Part shown: in pieces, positions 34,701-46,700 of the stretch | Layout of the letters: every line of letters starts with the position of its first letter | How positions within the stretch are numbered: position 1 is the first letter of the stretch | Source of the DNA: Paracentrotus lividus | Lineage: Eukaryota; Echinodermata; Echinoidea; Camarodonta; Echinidae | Direction: 5' to 3' | DNA: 64,000 bases | Assembly (NCBI GenBank): GCA_940671915.1 | Contig: CALNVZ010003429.1 | Location: forward strand, 25,435,042 to 25,499,041 | The notes under the pieces: model-generated | The model's input: only the letters and a program-made list of their open reading frames with translations | Told to the model about the DNA's origin: nothing | Databases searched by the model: none | Position numbers and translations under genes: made by a program

Positions 34701-37700
34701 TAAAGACAGGTATTAAAATCTTTACCTTGTCTGCTATCTAATTGCCCATTTTATTTCTTATTAATATACTGTGAAATGTCAGGAGTTCAATATATCCTTC
34801 ACTGATTCAGTACAGCTACGAGTGGTAGTGAGGAGAGGTGTCAGATTGAGCCAGGGGTGGGCCATCAAGCCCCTGATCAATGTATACATTCATGTGAATT
34901 TGCAAGCTCTCTCAGTCATCTCAGATACGCTTCGTATCTCTTTTAGTAGTTAACGAAGAGAGAGCGGGTAGGGGGGGGGAAGTCAGTACAGGGGAGGCAA
35001 AGGTGGGGCTGTGTTGATAGGAGTTGTCCAGAAAGCCAGGGGATCCGAATACAAGCCGCTTACAGTGGAGTATACATCTAAAAGTGCCACATCCAAGTAC
35101 ATCTCAAGCTTACTCGGATACGCCTCTCCTTTCAATCAGTAAGTGAGGGCTGGGAAGGGTAGAGCAAAGATGAGAGTTGGGTGGGTGGGGTTGTGTAGTT
35201 GACGCAAAGCCAGGGAAAGCCCTATCCATTTGCTGGGCTCTAACTAGCTTCCCCAATCAATAAAGCATAGGTAGGCATTTCTTCATACCGGTAAACATTC
35301 ACTGGATCTATCTGAAGTGTAGCAATTGCACTTAAATACACACCTTTCCAAAGAATCTACTGGATATCGTAGTAATTTGAACCACTTACTTCATACACCA
35401 TATTTTTCACAAATGGGGCTAGGCGGACCATTTCACATGAGATCAAATTTATGTGTCTGGGCTGGAGACTTGTACGGTGTGGAGATTGACATACCAGGAC
35501 ATGCCAAGTCAGTAACCATACTACATGTAGTATACTTAGTATATGTTTCTGTGATCTCCTGATTATGACAATATTTTAGTGTGTTGTTTGATTGGTTACT
35601 AATTCCCAATATGTGCAAAAATAAAACCTTTGCAAAATGTATGGCATTTACAGTATTCTTTATGATACACTGTCCAGCGTCTTATGCAATACTATCTTTT
35701 TCATTTTCAATGGATAGGTCTGTTGAGGAGCTTCAACAGCAAAATGAACGTCTGTTGGGCGTGGTTCGAGAACTGAGTGAGAAACAGGAGAAAGAGGAGT
35801 CAGAGACATTACAAACCAAGTAAGATCTAAATTCATCATTTTTATTCTTTGAAGAAAATATGTCATGAATGAACTTTCACAAGTCAAATATAGATTCTTA
35901 ATTTGGTGATGAACTTAAATTTGTCATTTTAAAATGTTCTTTGAGAAACATCTTCATGTTATACATTTATCTGTTTATGTTCTCAAAAAAAGTAGTCCAA
36001 CTTGCAAAAGAACAGTAAGATTTTTCAGGTGACATTAGCTATGCTGGATTGTTGAGCCTGTCATGCTGTTATTGTACTTTTGGAAAGAATGAGTGTTTGT
36101 GACCCTCCCAAGTGGTTATTAAAAAACCAGGTGCTGATTATTTTTATGCCTACCCCCTCCATCTTCCCCACCCCACCCCCACTGAGAGCAATTTTGGTCG
36201 ACGTGAACCTAATGGGTAAAACGAATCTGAAAACAAAGATTTGCCCCCCCCCCCCCAACCTCCATGATATCCGGAGGAAACATTACTTGTAATATTTCTT
36301 TACAGAAATTGTGTTTGAGCATGTTTTTTTTTTTTTATATGGAATGCTGGCAACTTGAAACTGTTTTATGGATAGAGATATCATTGTTGACTTGTCCTCT
36401 ATTGTTTAACATTCACTGATCGAATGGACGTTCCATCAAACAATATCTCAAGTGCATCATCATACACAAATATGAGAACCAAAATTTGCACCCCCCCCCC
36501 CCTCTCCCATGAAATCCTGGAGAACATAACTTGTATTATATCCCTTATCTAAGATTGTTTGCATTGAGAGTGTACACAAGGAGAAAAAGAATAGTTTAAC
36601 TAAGAAAAACGTTTTCTCATGAAATAGTTCGTTTTCTTCATGACGTCACGCATACATGTAGTACATTTTTTCCCTAGGGAAAAACTGGACTATACGTTTT
36701 TCCGACCCCCCCCCCCCCACCCTATTCACGAGTTGCGCAACGCACAATGCGAGCTGGTGCTACCTCTTGCTTTTACCTTGAATTCTCCACTGCATGCCGC
36801 GCGCATGCCACGGAAACTTTCGGCGAGCTGCACTGACCAAGTACCAGGTGCAGGTGCGCAACAGCTGATTTTTTGTTTGTAAACAGACAAAATGGCTGCC
36901 TCCACTAGTTTGCTAGATTGATGGTAATAACGGAAGATTTCAGCAGTATAATGACGAGGAAATTGTGGATTTCATGAACCTGCGACTGACAGCGTTAATA
37001 CTCAGAAACAAATTAAGTATGCTGGTATCTATATTCCGTGAATTTTGTTCACAAATGTGATGGTGTGAGTTTAGCCCCGGGCGCTGCCACAGTATACGTG
37101 TACGGGCTGCCGCAGTAAGTGTGAGTTGTGATGAGATCGACATCAAAATCACTCGATTTCAGCGCTCGCAAGATTTTTCGTTGGTGCTCGAACAAAACGG
37201 GCGCTTTGTAAGTACTTGTACTTATTGGATCCAGAAGAAAGGTAAGCATAGACTATATAATTTTGTTCATTAAAAATTAAAAGGATAGTGGAGGGATATA
37301 AAACAAATATACAATGACTCATTCTCAGAACAGGTTAAAACTATTCGCACTCAGGAACATCACATAGTACTATTCTCTCTCGGGCCAATGGCCCTCGAGA
37401 GAATAGTACTATGTGATGTTCCTTCGATGCGAATAGTTTTAACAGATCCTCGATTGTCATTGTATATTTGTATAATATTTCTTGACAGATGTTATGTTTG
37501 AACCCGGTATTTTGAATATGGCATACTCACATTGCAACTTGAAACTGTTTTATAAATCAAGAAATCATTGCTGAATTGTCCCTCTAATGTTTTATTTTTA
37601 TTTCATTCATGTTCAGGACTGCTCAACTGAAATTTGGTTAGTTTTAATTCCTTTCAAGATAGTTCTATTGTGTTCAGGTTGTTGAAGCTGGTAATTTGAA

Positions 37701-40700
37701 TAGTAATTTACATGTAGCATGCTGGCAGCTTGAAACTCTTTTATGGATATAAAAAAGTGATATCTCGACATGGATCGAGATATCATTGTTGACTTGTCCC
37801 TCTAATATTTCATTAATATTTCATTCGTGTTCAGGACCGCTCAGTTGAAGCAGCAACTTGAAGAACCATTGAGGAACTGGACGACATGAGGTCAGCAAGG
37901 TCACGCCAGACTGAGATGGTTGAGTCCATTGTTAGGCAGAGGGACATGTATAGAGTGCTTCTAGCACAGACTGGAGCATCACCCCCACCAGTAAGTGGTG
38001 TCTTCCATATATACATATTAATTAGATAAAGTTTACAAAGTTTGGGAAAGTCCATTGTATGTTAAAGGTATTGTACAGTACAAAGAATAAAAGAAGCTTC
38101 AACCCTATGAGTTTTACGAAAGATAGGGGTGTAGATTAGGACATAATGAAGTCAAAGAAGTTATCATTTATTCTCAAATTTTTCTGATTTAACCCTAAAA
38201 AGACTGGGGGGGCTCATTCAGCCCCCCCCCTCGACATTTTTCGCGATAACTTTGCAACGCGTAAAAAAAATTGGGCGAGACTTCATGACTATTTTTCTTT
38301 CAAGTCTCGCGCAACTTTTTGAGACCAAATTTACGATGCCCGGGTACGCGGTTCCGAAATTACGTAACATTTTGTAACCGTGCGTCAGACCCAAAGTAGC
38401 TCAAATACGTGATTTTGTGTACAAATCCAATACAAATTGTGTTTTCAGCCAAAATTCATAAATGTATCATTATTTTCTCTTTAACTGATTAAAATCAATT
38501 AATTTAAGGTTGTTTATGATTAAAATAGTGTCACCAATGATTTCCATCGAAAAAACAATAAAAAACAAAAAGTCGAAAAACAAAGAAATACATAAGAAAT
38601 TTTAAAAAACAATAGAATACATAAGAAAAAAATCTTGATACAGATTTTTTTTTTAAACCATTTAACCAGAAGCCTACAAAGAGCTTGTAAACCAAAAATT
38701 AGCACTTTTAGAGCTTTATTTAATTAATTAGAGCAAATCTTAGATTTTATGCATAAATTAGCATAATTAATTAGTGAAGAAATTTTTCTGAGAATATGAC
38801 TCTTCGGTTTTGGAAGAGGATGCCGTGGGTAACGCGCGTGCCAATTTTCGGCGCGAATCTGCGCAGCTCAAACGGCCGAGATCTTAGGGGGGGGCTGAAT
38901 GAGCCCCCCCCCAGTCTTTATGTGTGTCAAAATAGCCCAGTCTTTTTAGGGTTAATATTACTTTGATACATGAACAAATGGACAGCATATGTGCATTTTT
39001 CTTTTTTTTAAATCTCGTTTTGTTTTGTTGTATCATATTTCGCACTCTCTTTTGTTATAAAGAACAAATAACATGGGCCTCCTTTTTATCTTTCTATCAA
39101 TTATACTGATTGATAAATGTTATGTGAAAAATACTGGCATGAAATTCTCATAATTGAAGAGCGAAGTACATATTTCCTATTGATTGGTCCTAATAGTCCT
39201 CTTGATCCTTATCTGTTTCTTATTTTGCTCTCTGTCTCCTAGCTGCCCACCTCGCCCTTTACAACTCCTAACCTGAACCAGAAGAGTCCGCATACAAAGA
39301 GCCCTCTAGTGACGACGGCTAGCCAGAAGAGTCCAGGGCTTCTGTTGCCTAGCGACCAGGAAACAAAGAAAGCCTTTGAGACTCTGCAGACAGAGTTTGA
39401 TACTTACAGGAAAGAGAAGGGAGAAAACACAAAGTGAGTTCTTTTATCTGAGTTGAGGTTTAATATTTCTTTCATTGTTCCATTATACTGTATTTATAAG
39501 CCAATATTTTCGCGATTTTGGACTAGTTGGGGAAATTCACGAGAGCAAAATTTCACGATTTTGGTGATGATTTTATTACTATAAATAGCCTTATACTGAA
39601 GTGAAAATTTTTGCGATGACTGACTCGTGAAATTCGCGAAAATAAAGTCACTGTGAAAATAACCACTTACACAGTATTTAATCCGGACACTAATCAAATA
39701 ACCGACTGCAGTCTGGGAATTCACACTATACCAAAACGTATATCCCTATCGCAACCCCTGACACTAACCCTACATCTTAGATAACATGAAACTGAGAGAA
39801 ATTTCCAAAAGAGCGAATGTTGGCATACTCCTTTTGTATTTGATTCTGGTATCAAATACTGTTTCCAACTTATTCTTATATCAGGGCTGTGAGAGCTCCG
39901 CTATTTAGCGGAAATCCGCTATTTTGATTTTTTTTGCGCAATTTTAATTTCCGCTTTTTCCCCCTCTAAATGTGGTGTTAAAATTTCGCTAATTTTATTG
40001 ACAGAAACGGCTGGTAATCAGACTAATACCACAACCGCTGCTCCCCGACCAAGCCCACAAAGAGCAGTGCGGTACATGCACATGCAGCTAGTATAGCGAG
40101 GCGCAGCGAACGTGAATGCATGTGAGATTGGTTTTTTTTTCGCGATCGCGAGAATATGCATATGCACTGCGAACGTGTGTGTGAAATCAAGTGTGTTGTG
40201 GGCAGTGTTATAGCTACGCTGGTCGGCGGTGGTTGGGCGCCCGACCACCACGGGTAATTCCCGACCACCACTGCACTCCTGGTGAAAAACACTGCTCCCG
40301 ACCACCACTAACTTCACAAAAATCACCCCCCAAAATAGCCTTTAAATTCCACTTTTTCATTGGATTTACTACCTGGTATGTATAACCTTTAAGTTTTGGA
40401 CCATTGTAATCTATAAAATGACATTTTAAAATCATTTTAGAAGTCTCAAAATGAGTCTTCATTTCCGTTTTCAAACATCATTTTCGCCGTTTTTGATAGT
40501 GTAGTCCCACCTATACAAAAAATGTGTCAGTCTGTGAAATTTGCTTGCGAGGAATTGAAGTTTTCCCGATCATTTCTAGGGTTAAATGTGGGTCTTAGAT
40601 GTCACTATTTCAAATAATAAGCACTAGAAACGATCCTTGCGATACTTGTTTGCCTCAATTCACTCTGAGTTTTCTGAAAAACATCGTTGATCATCGATGT

Positions 40701-43700
40701 TCTTGTCATTACTCCCCCAGTCTGTACGGGCATACTGGAGCACTTCTATCCCAGAGTTCTGGGGGAGCAAAGGCTTGTGAAAGCCTCAGTTCAACTTTTC
40801 GTGTGAATTCTCCAAACTTGACAGGGGTTTACCATTCTTCATTTTAAGAAATGTAACACTTGTTACATGATTATAAATTAATCTGAACATATTTTTGATA
40901 TGATAGAAAATGTATTATATTCAAAATTAGACCTTGAAAGGAAAACTTACATTCTATGGCACTTCTGCATTTTCATCTTTTATTTTTTTACCCTAGGTCT
41001 AAATTCTAATTTCATTTTTTTTTTTTTTTTATTTTGGGGGGGGGGGGGTTGCCAACCGTGACCTCCATTCGTAAGAGTAGCGTCTTTTGGGGTAAATTCC
41101 AGCCGCCACTAAAATAGTCTATGCTATAACACTGTTGATATGTGTGTTTTGTGTCATAAGGAAATCAAATATGGCTCGCGTGGAAGAGTTGCCCTCCTCA
41201 CCCTACCCCCCTCGGTCGCTTCGCTCCCTCGCAGGATTTCAGCTATTTTTTCAAAACCCCACTCACAGGCCTGTTATATAGATCTTGATATGTCTTCTTT
41301 GTTCTGTTTCCTCCTTTAACTCCTCACTTTTGCCTTCTGTTACTTCTTTTCTTATTTTGTCCTTATTGTTCTTATTCGTGATACAAGTAAATAGAAAACA
41401 ACTCATACTGACTTTCATATAATTTGATGTGATATGTGTTTGTGTGAACAACTGTTTCTTGAATATTGTATTTTACAGAATGCTGAATGACCAACTGGAG
41501 AAACTAAGGCAAGAATTATCAGACTTCAGGGTGCAGAACACCAAGTTGTCATCAGAGGTAATGTATTGAAGACCAGACGAACTCACAGCTCTAACTGGCA
41601 CTCCTGTTTCAACAATTAGTTCCTCAAGTTATGAATGACAGATTGGAACATGTTCTGGGCTATACTAATCATATTTCTCAATAATTTACCACAAGAAGTG
41701 ATCACCAGTCCTTCATAAAATCTTGTGTAACGTGATGGACTACTCTGTAAAATAACTCCCTGATACTTTTCTTTTGCTAAATGTACTAATGTATAAGCTA
41801 TATCTTCCCCTGATTTTGAACTAGTTGAGAAAATTTGCGAGGGCGAAATTATGCTATTTTGGTAATGGTTTTGTTAGTATATTACAGTAGAAATTCTGTG
41901 AAGTCTGATTTGCAAAATTCACAAAAAATAAAACTGCCACAAAATATGTACATGTAGCTTGTACCTATATGATCTGTTTTGGGTTTTAGTTGGACTTCTC
42001 AAGTGAGCGGTACAATGTCCTACAATCCAATGTGGAAGGTTACAAGAAGGAGATTGCTGCCCTAGCAGACAAGAACCAGAAGTTCTCTAGCCAGGTTGTA
42101 ACTCTACAACAGACAGCCAGCTCACTTACGCAGGACCTATTGGCAGCGCAAGAGAAACTGAACAAAGCGGAGGTTCAAGCCAAGAACTTGAGGGATGAGA
42201 ACGCGCTTCTGAAGGAGGTCGAGATACGACTGACTCAGGAGAAGGAATCGATGCTGCGAGAACATAAGAACCAAGGGTTACTACTCACTAACCTGCAGCA
42301 AATACAGGTATTACTTCAAACACTAACTTACATTTATCTATTCTAGGTTTGGGATTAGGAATAGGAAGAGAAAGGGAGAAGGTGGGGGTTGCAGGGGACC
42401 TGCGAGATAAGAAGACATTTCCAAAGGAGGTCGAGATACGACTGACGCAGGAGAAGGAATCGATGCTGAGAGAACATAAGAACCAAGGGTTACTACTAAC
42501 TAACCTGCAACAAATACAGGTAACACATCAGTAACTTTTCCTCACTGTTTATATCCACTTGGTCTAACAGCAGTTGGTCCTATTCTTAGATTGCCCAATA
42601 CCACATGGGCCAAACCCATTTGGTCTACTGACAATTTGGTCTAATTGTTACTTGGTCTATTACATACTTGGTCTAATGACCACATGGTGTAATATCATTT
42701 TCATTTCATTCCCAAATTAATATTTGGTCTATTTATAAAGAGTCTATATTATTTTCATTATATTTTAGCAACTTCAGTTGGCAATATTCAAAATCTGCAA
42801 AATTGATCATATAAACTGTATTGTGATTCAAATTTTCAAATCCTGTTTAATATGTTTTCAAAAGACATTACTCTAAGGCAGAGATACTTGATGTAATTTC
42901 ACTTTTTTTTCTTTTGCAGAATAATCTCGAAAGGGCAGAATTTGAATCCAAGACAAGGATGAGTAACCAGTTGGAGGCAATGGAGAGAGAACTATCTTTG
43001 GTCCGAAGAAGATTGGACGGGGAAACCGATCAACACCAGAACACTCTGAAGTCATGGATGGTAAGATGATATTCTTTCAATAAATTCATTTCAATTTTGC
43101 GAGTACTACAGTGTATTTGGTAGAAAAGGCTTTGGACAGACATGATGAATGATAGGTTTATTCCGAGGAAAGAGAACTATCGTTGGTCCGAAGAAGACTT
43201 GACTGGGAAACTGACCAGCATCAGAACACTCTCAGGTCTTTGATGGTAAGACATTACATTGATTTTTTCAGTAAAATCGTTTCAATGGATGGTGAGGCGG
43301 TATTCTTTTGATAAATTCATTTGAATTTAACTCAATTTTGTGATTGCGATTTGGTAGAGAGCTCTCACACAGACATGTAAGTTTATAGACCTTATGCATA
43401 CAAACTGTATGACGTCATAATCTCATAGCGCCCTCTGGAGCTAATGTGGTACAGCAATTGCTATCACTAATGCTCAGCTCGAACTGTTTAGGTCCAATTA
43501 GACACCGTTTTCAAGGCACTATCATGTACATAAGCAGTTATACAGTCTGTGTCAAATTAAATGGTACAGTCGGGGGAAAAATAATTTAGGTGTGAAATCT
43601 TTTCAAATAATGTGTGTATGTGGTACCAAATTAAAGCCAGAAGATTTTGCTTGCTGATGCACTTTGTTCTGTATAATTTTCTTTCGTTAAACAAAAGTTA

Positions 43701-46700
43701 TGCTAAATTTTGTGCGACGAGGAACAAATCGAAATTACGCACGTCTATTGTTCCATTATGCGAAACCTACACAAAAGCAGGACGTCGTGCGAAAATGGAT
43801 TTTTCTTGACTGTAGAAAACTGGTCAAATCTCAAAGATTACAGCACCAAATGTGATGGAAAAAATTGCTGAAGAAAGTTCGATTATCCTGCTTTATGAAA
43901 ATGCCAAACAATACCAGGTTTTAATTAATAGTCATACTATTAAAAAATGTTTTCCGACTGTACCATTTTTTTTGACACAGACTGTACAATCATTTCGCTT
44001 TTGCCAAATCAAATATTCATTAAATTTCTTTCACTCTGCCATACATTTCTTCCAGGGCAAAGTGCAGGACCTTCAAAGGCAGCTAAACTCTGAGCTCACA
44101 TCTCACCAGAGAACCCGCAACGACCTTGCCAAGATGAGAAACGACCTTCAGAACGTAAGGCAGCAGGCCGCAACGACCGATGCTCAACTTGTGGCTGCTC
44201 AGGTCAAACTTGAAGCAGCAACCAAGGAGAAAAATGATGGTTAGTCAATTTCCAGGGTTCCCACTCTACCTAGGAAATCAAGGAAAGGTCTGATAGTTTG
44301 AGAATAATGCTGCCAAATCAGGGGAAAAGCAAAGAATTTGATAAGAAGTTACCAGAAGTTTGCCATCCACCATGCATCATTGCAACTACAATGTATGTAC
44401 CAAAATAGGTCGAAATACAAAATGTAGTTATACTAGAATTTTTAATCCATCTGGGAAAAGTCAGGGAATTTTGTTCCCCAAATATAGCTGAAATCCTGAT
44501 TCTGTACTTTGGTACATCAGCTGCACATTCAACATTAAATGTGAGCTTTAGTAAAAAAGTCCACTGGCAATGATTACTCTTCAAATGCCTCATGGTCATT
44601 ATGTATCCTTCCTTGTGTAACATACTCTATGGATCTGTCTTTTCCTGCAGCTGTTACAGCCCTTGAGCAGACTGATGGTGGGGTGACATCAGTGAGTGAG
44701 ACTGAACTGAAGGAGGTTAACAATAAGCTCAGGATGGCTGAAAATCAAATCAAAAGTAAGTGTATCGCCCACTTTCAGTTTTTTACTTTCCATTTTTTTT
44801 CTTCCTTTTTTCTACATGTACATTTGGTATCTACATGTACATTAGGCCTACGTGTACTTCTGATATCTAACTTTACTAAAGGCTGATTAATATTTCTGAA
44901 GATACATGTACATGGTAACCAAACTGATTTTATGATCCTTACTTTTCTCTGGAAATATCTGTGTAAACCATATAAACAGCTAATTATATTTGGTGAACAT
45001 GACCAACTATATTTCTTGTACAGTGGAAACTTGTAAAGAGGTCTGATATAACAAAATTCCTGATTCAACAAAGAAGGTGATTTTGCTAGTCCCAGCTCTT
45101 CATATTCTTTTGTAATTTTCATTGTCTGAAACACCTCATTTTTACAAGCTTCCACTGCATTTCTTTAACCGAAAAAACATCAAGCCACCATTTAACCTTC
45201 CATTACGAATATAAATTATAACTGACCCAAAACACCATGTTGTCCTTTATTATCCTTACAATAATTACCGAAGCATATGCATCACTGTATAATTGTGTAT
45301 ACGTACAGCCATGATGAAATCCTTGCATGGTGACCATTTCTTTCACTGTTCTTGTAAATTTAGTTCTAAGGGAGCAAATGAAGAAGCTACAGGAGCAGCG
45401 GGCTTATTACCAGTCTATTAGCAAGTCAGTGGAACAGAACATGAAAGAGCAGAATGAAGCAAGCGAGACATTCAAGACCACTATGGAGAAGAGGTTGCAG
45501 GAGGTGACACAAGGTAAGGGTTATAGTAAAAAATTATATACCTCATTTCAAGAATCTTGAATAATCCTGTATTCTGATTGGTTGAAAGTGCAATCATGTT
45601 CTACGGTCTTGGGGCATAGCAGAGTCGGAGGTTCCCTCGAGTCCTAGAAACGACCATGCCCCTCAAAGCAGTCAATAATGCCTGGACAACTAATCCATCC
45701 CACCCTCCAATATGGAATAATTTGAAGAACACCATGGGAAAAGAAATTTCAAGAAATGACACAAGAACGATTGCACAATTTCTTATGTATCAATTACTTA
45801 TTAATGAATTGTCTTTTTTAAAAGTACTATATTCATCCTGTTTTTTCCTCCTCTCTTCTATTTAGAGCGTGATGTTCTATTCAAAGAAGCCGCTGAACTT
45901 AAGAAGGACCGCGTAGAGAAAGAGTCTGAGAATAAAGAACTTCACGTTGCTGTTCAAACACAGGTACCGTTCATTTATACATACATGTACCTTGGTCACA
46001 TTGTAACAGCCAATTTCAAACTGAGTACACACTTGCTATTTGCAATAATGAAATCTTTTGGTTGGTCTGGTTTGGGTTGGTTAATGTTTCGTAATGTGAA
46101 AACAGAGTGTCCAATTCAAAAAACAAAAAAAAATGGTGGCAAAGTTTGTGAGACACTTGAAAGAAGAGGTGATTGGATGTAGGGGTAACGATTTACAGAG
46201 GTTACCCACCAGTTGCCTTATGGATGGGGGGGGGGGCAATTTGAATAGGGTAGATAACCATGATTTTACAAAGATTCATTTTTCAAATTAACATCCTCAT
46301 TTTCTCTGGTGACAGACCGCAGAACTCCGTCGTAACTTGAGTAACCTTCAGCAGGAGCTAAAGGACGCCCTCGCTCGACAGAAAGAAGCAGAGGCCAAGG
46401 AGCTTACCGCCAGACAGGATAGTCAAACCCAAGCTAAAGTAGCTAAGGAGGTTAGTACTTCTTGTTAAACCTGAACTTGAGTTGTTGCAGCCAAAATAAT
46501 ATGGAATAAATCTGTTAGATATGCCCTATATACCTTCATGTTTCGCTAATGATTTCAGAAGAAATTTTGAGAAAGTATTGTAACATTTGGTCAAATTTAG
46601 ACTTGGAGTAGACCGCTATCTCGCCTGCAGTCTCGGCACAACACACACACACACAAATCCGGTGAGAATTCTGTGCACTTGATATACTCAGAGATTTACC

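Noticed and set aside
34765..34955. Open frame after TTCAGTACAG considered as the missing TPR exon
   Set aside because: The encoded residues do not resemble TPR, coiled-coil pattern is absent, and the phase does not fit.
37049..37249. Minus-strand 66-codon open frame upstream of TPR exon 15
   Set aside because: No recognised family, no splice partners, and it lies in a duplicated intron region.
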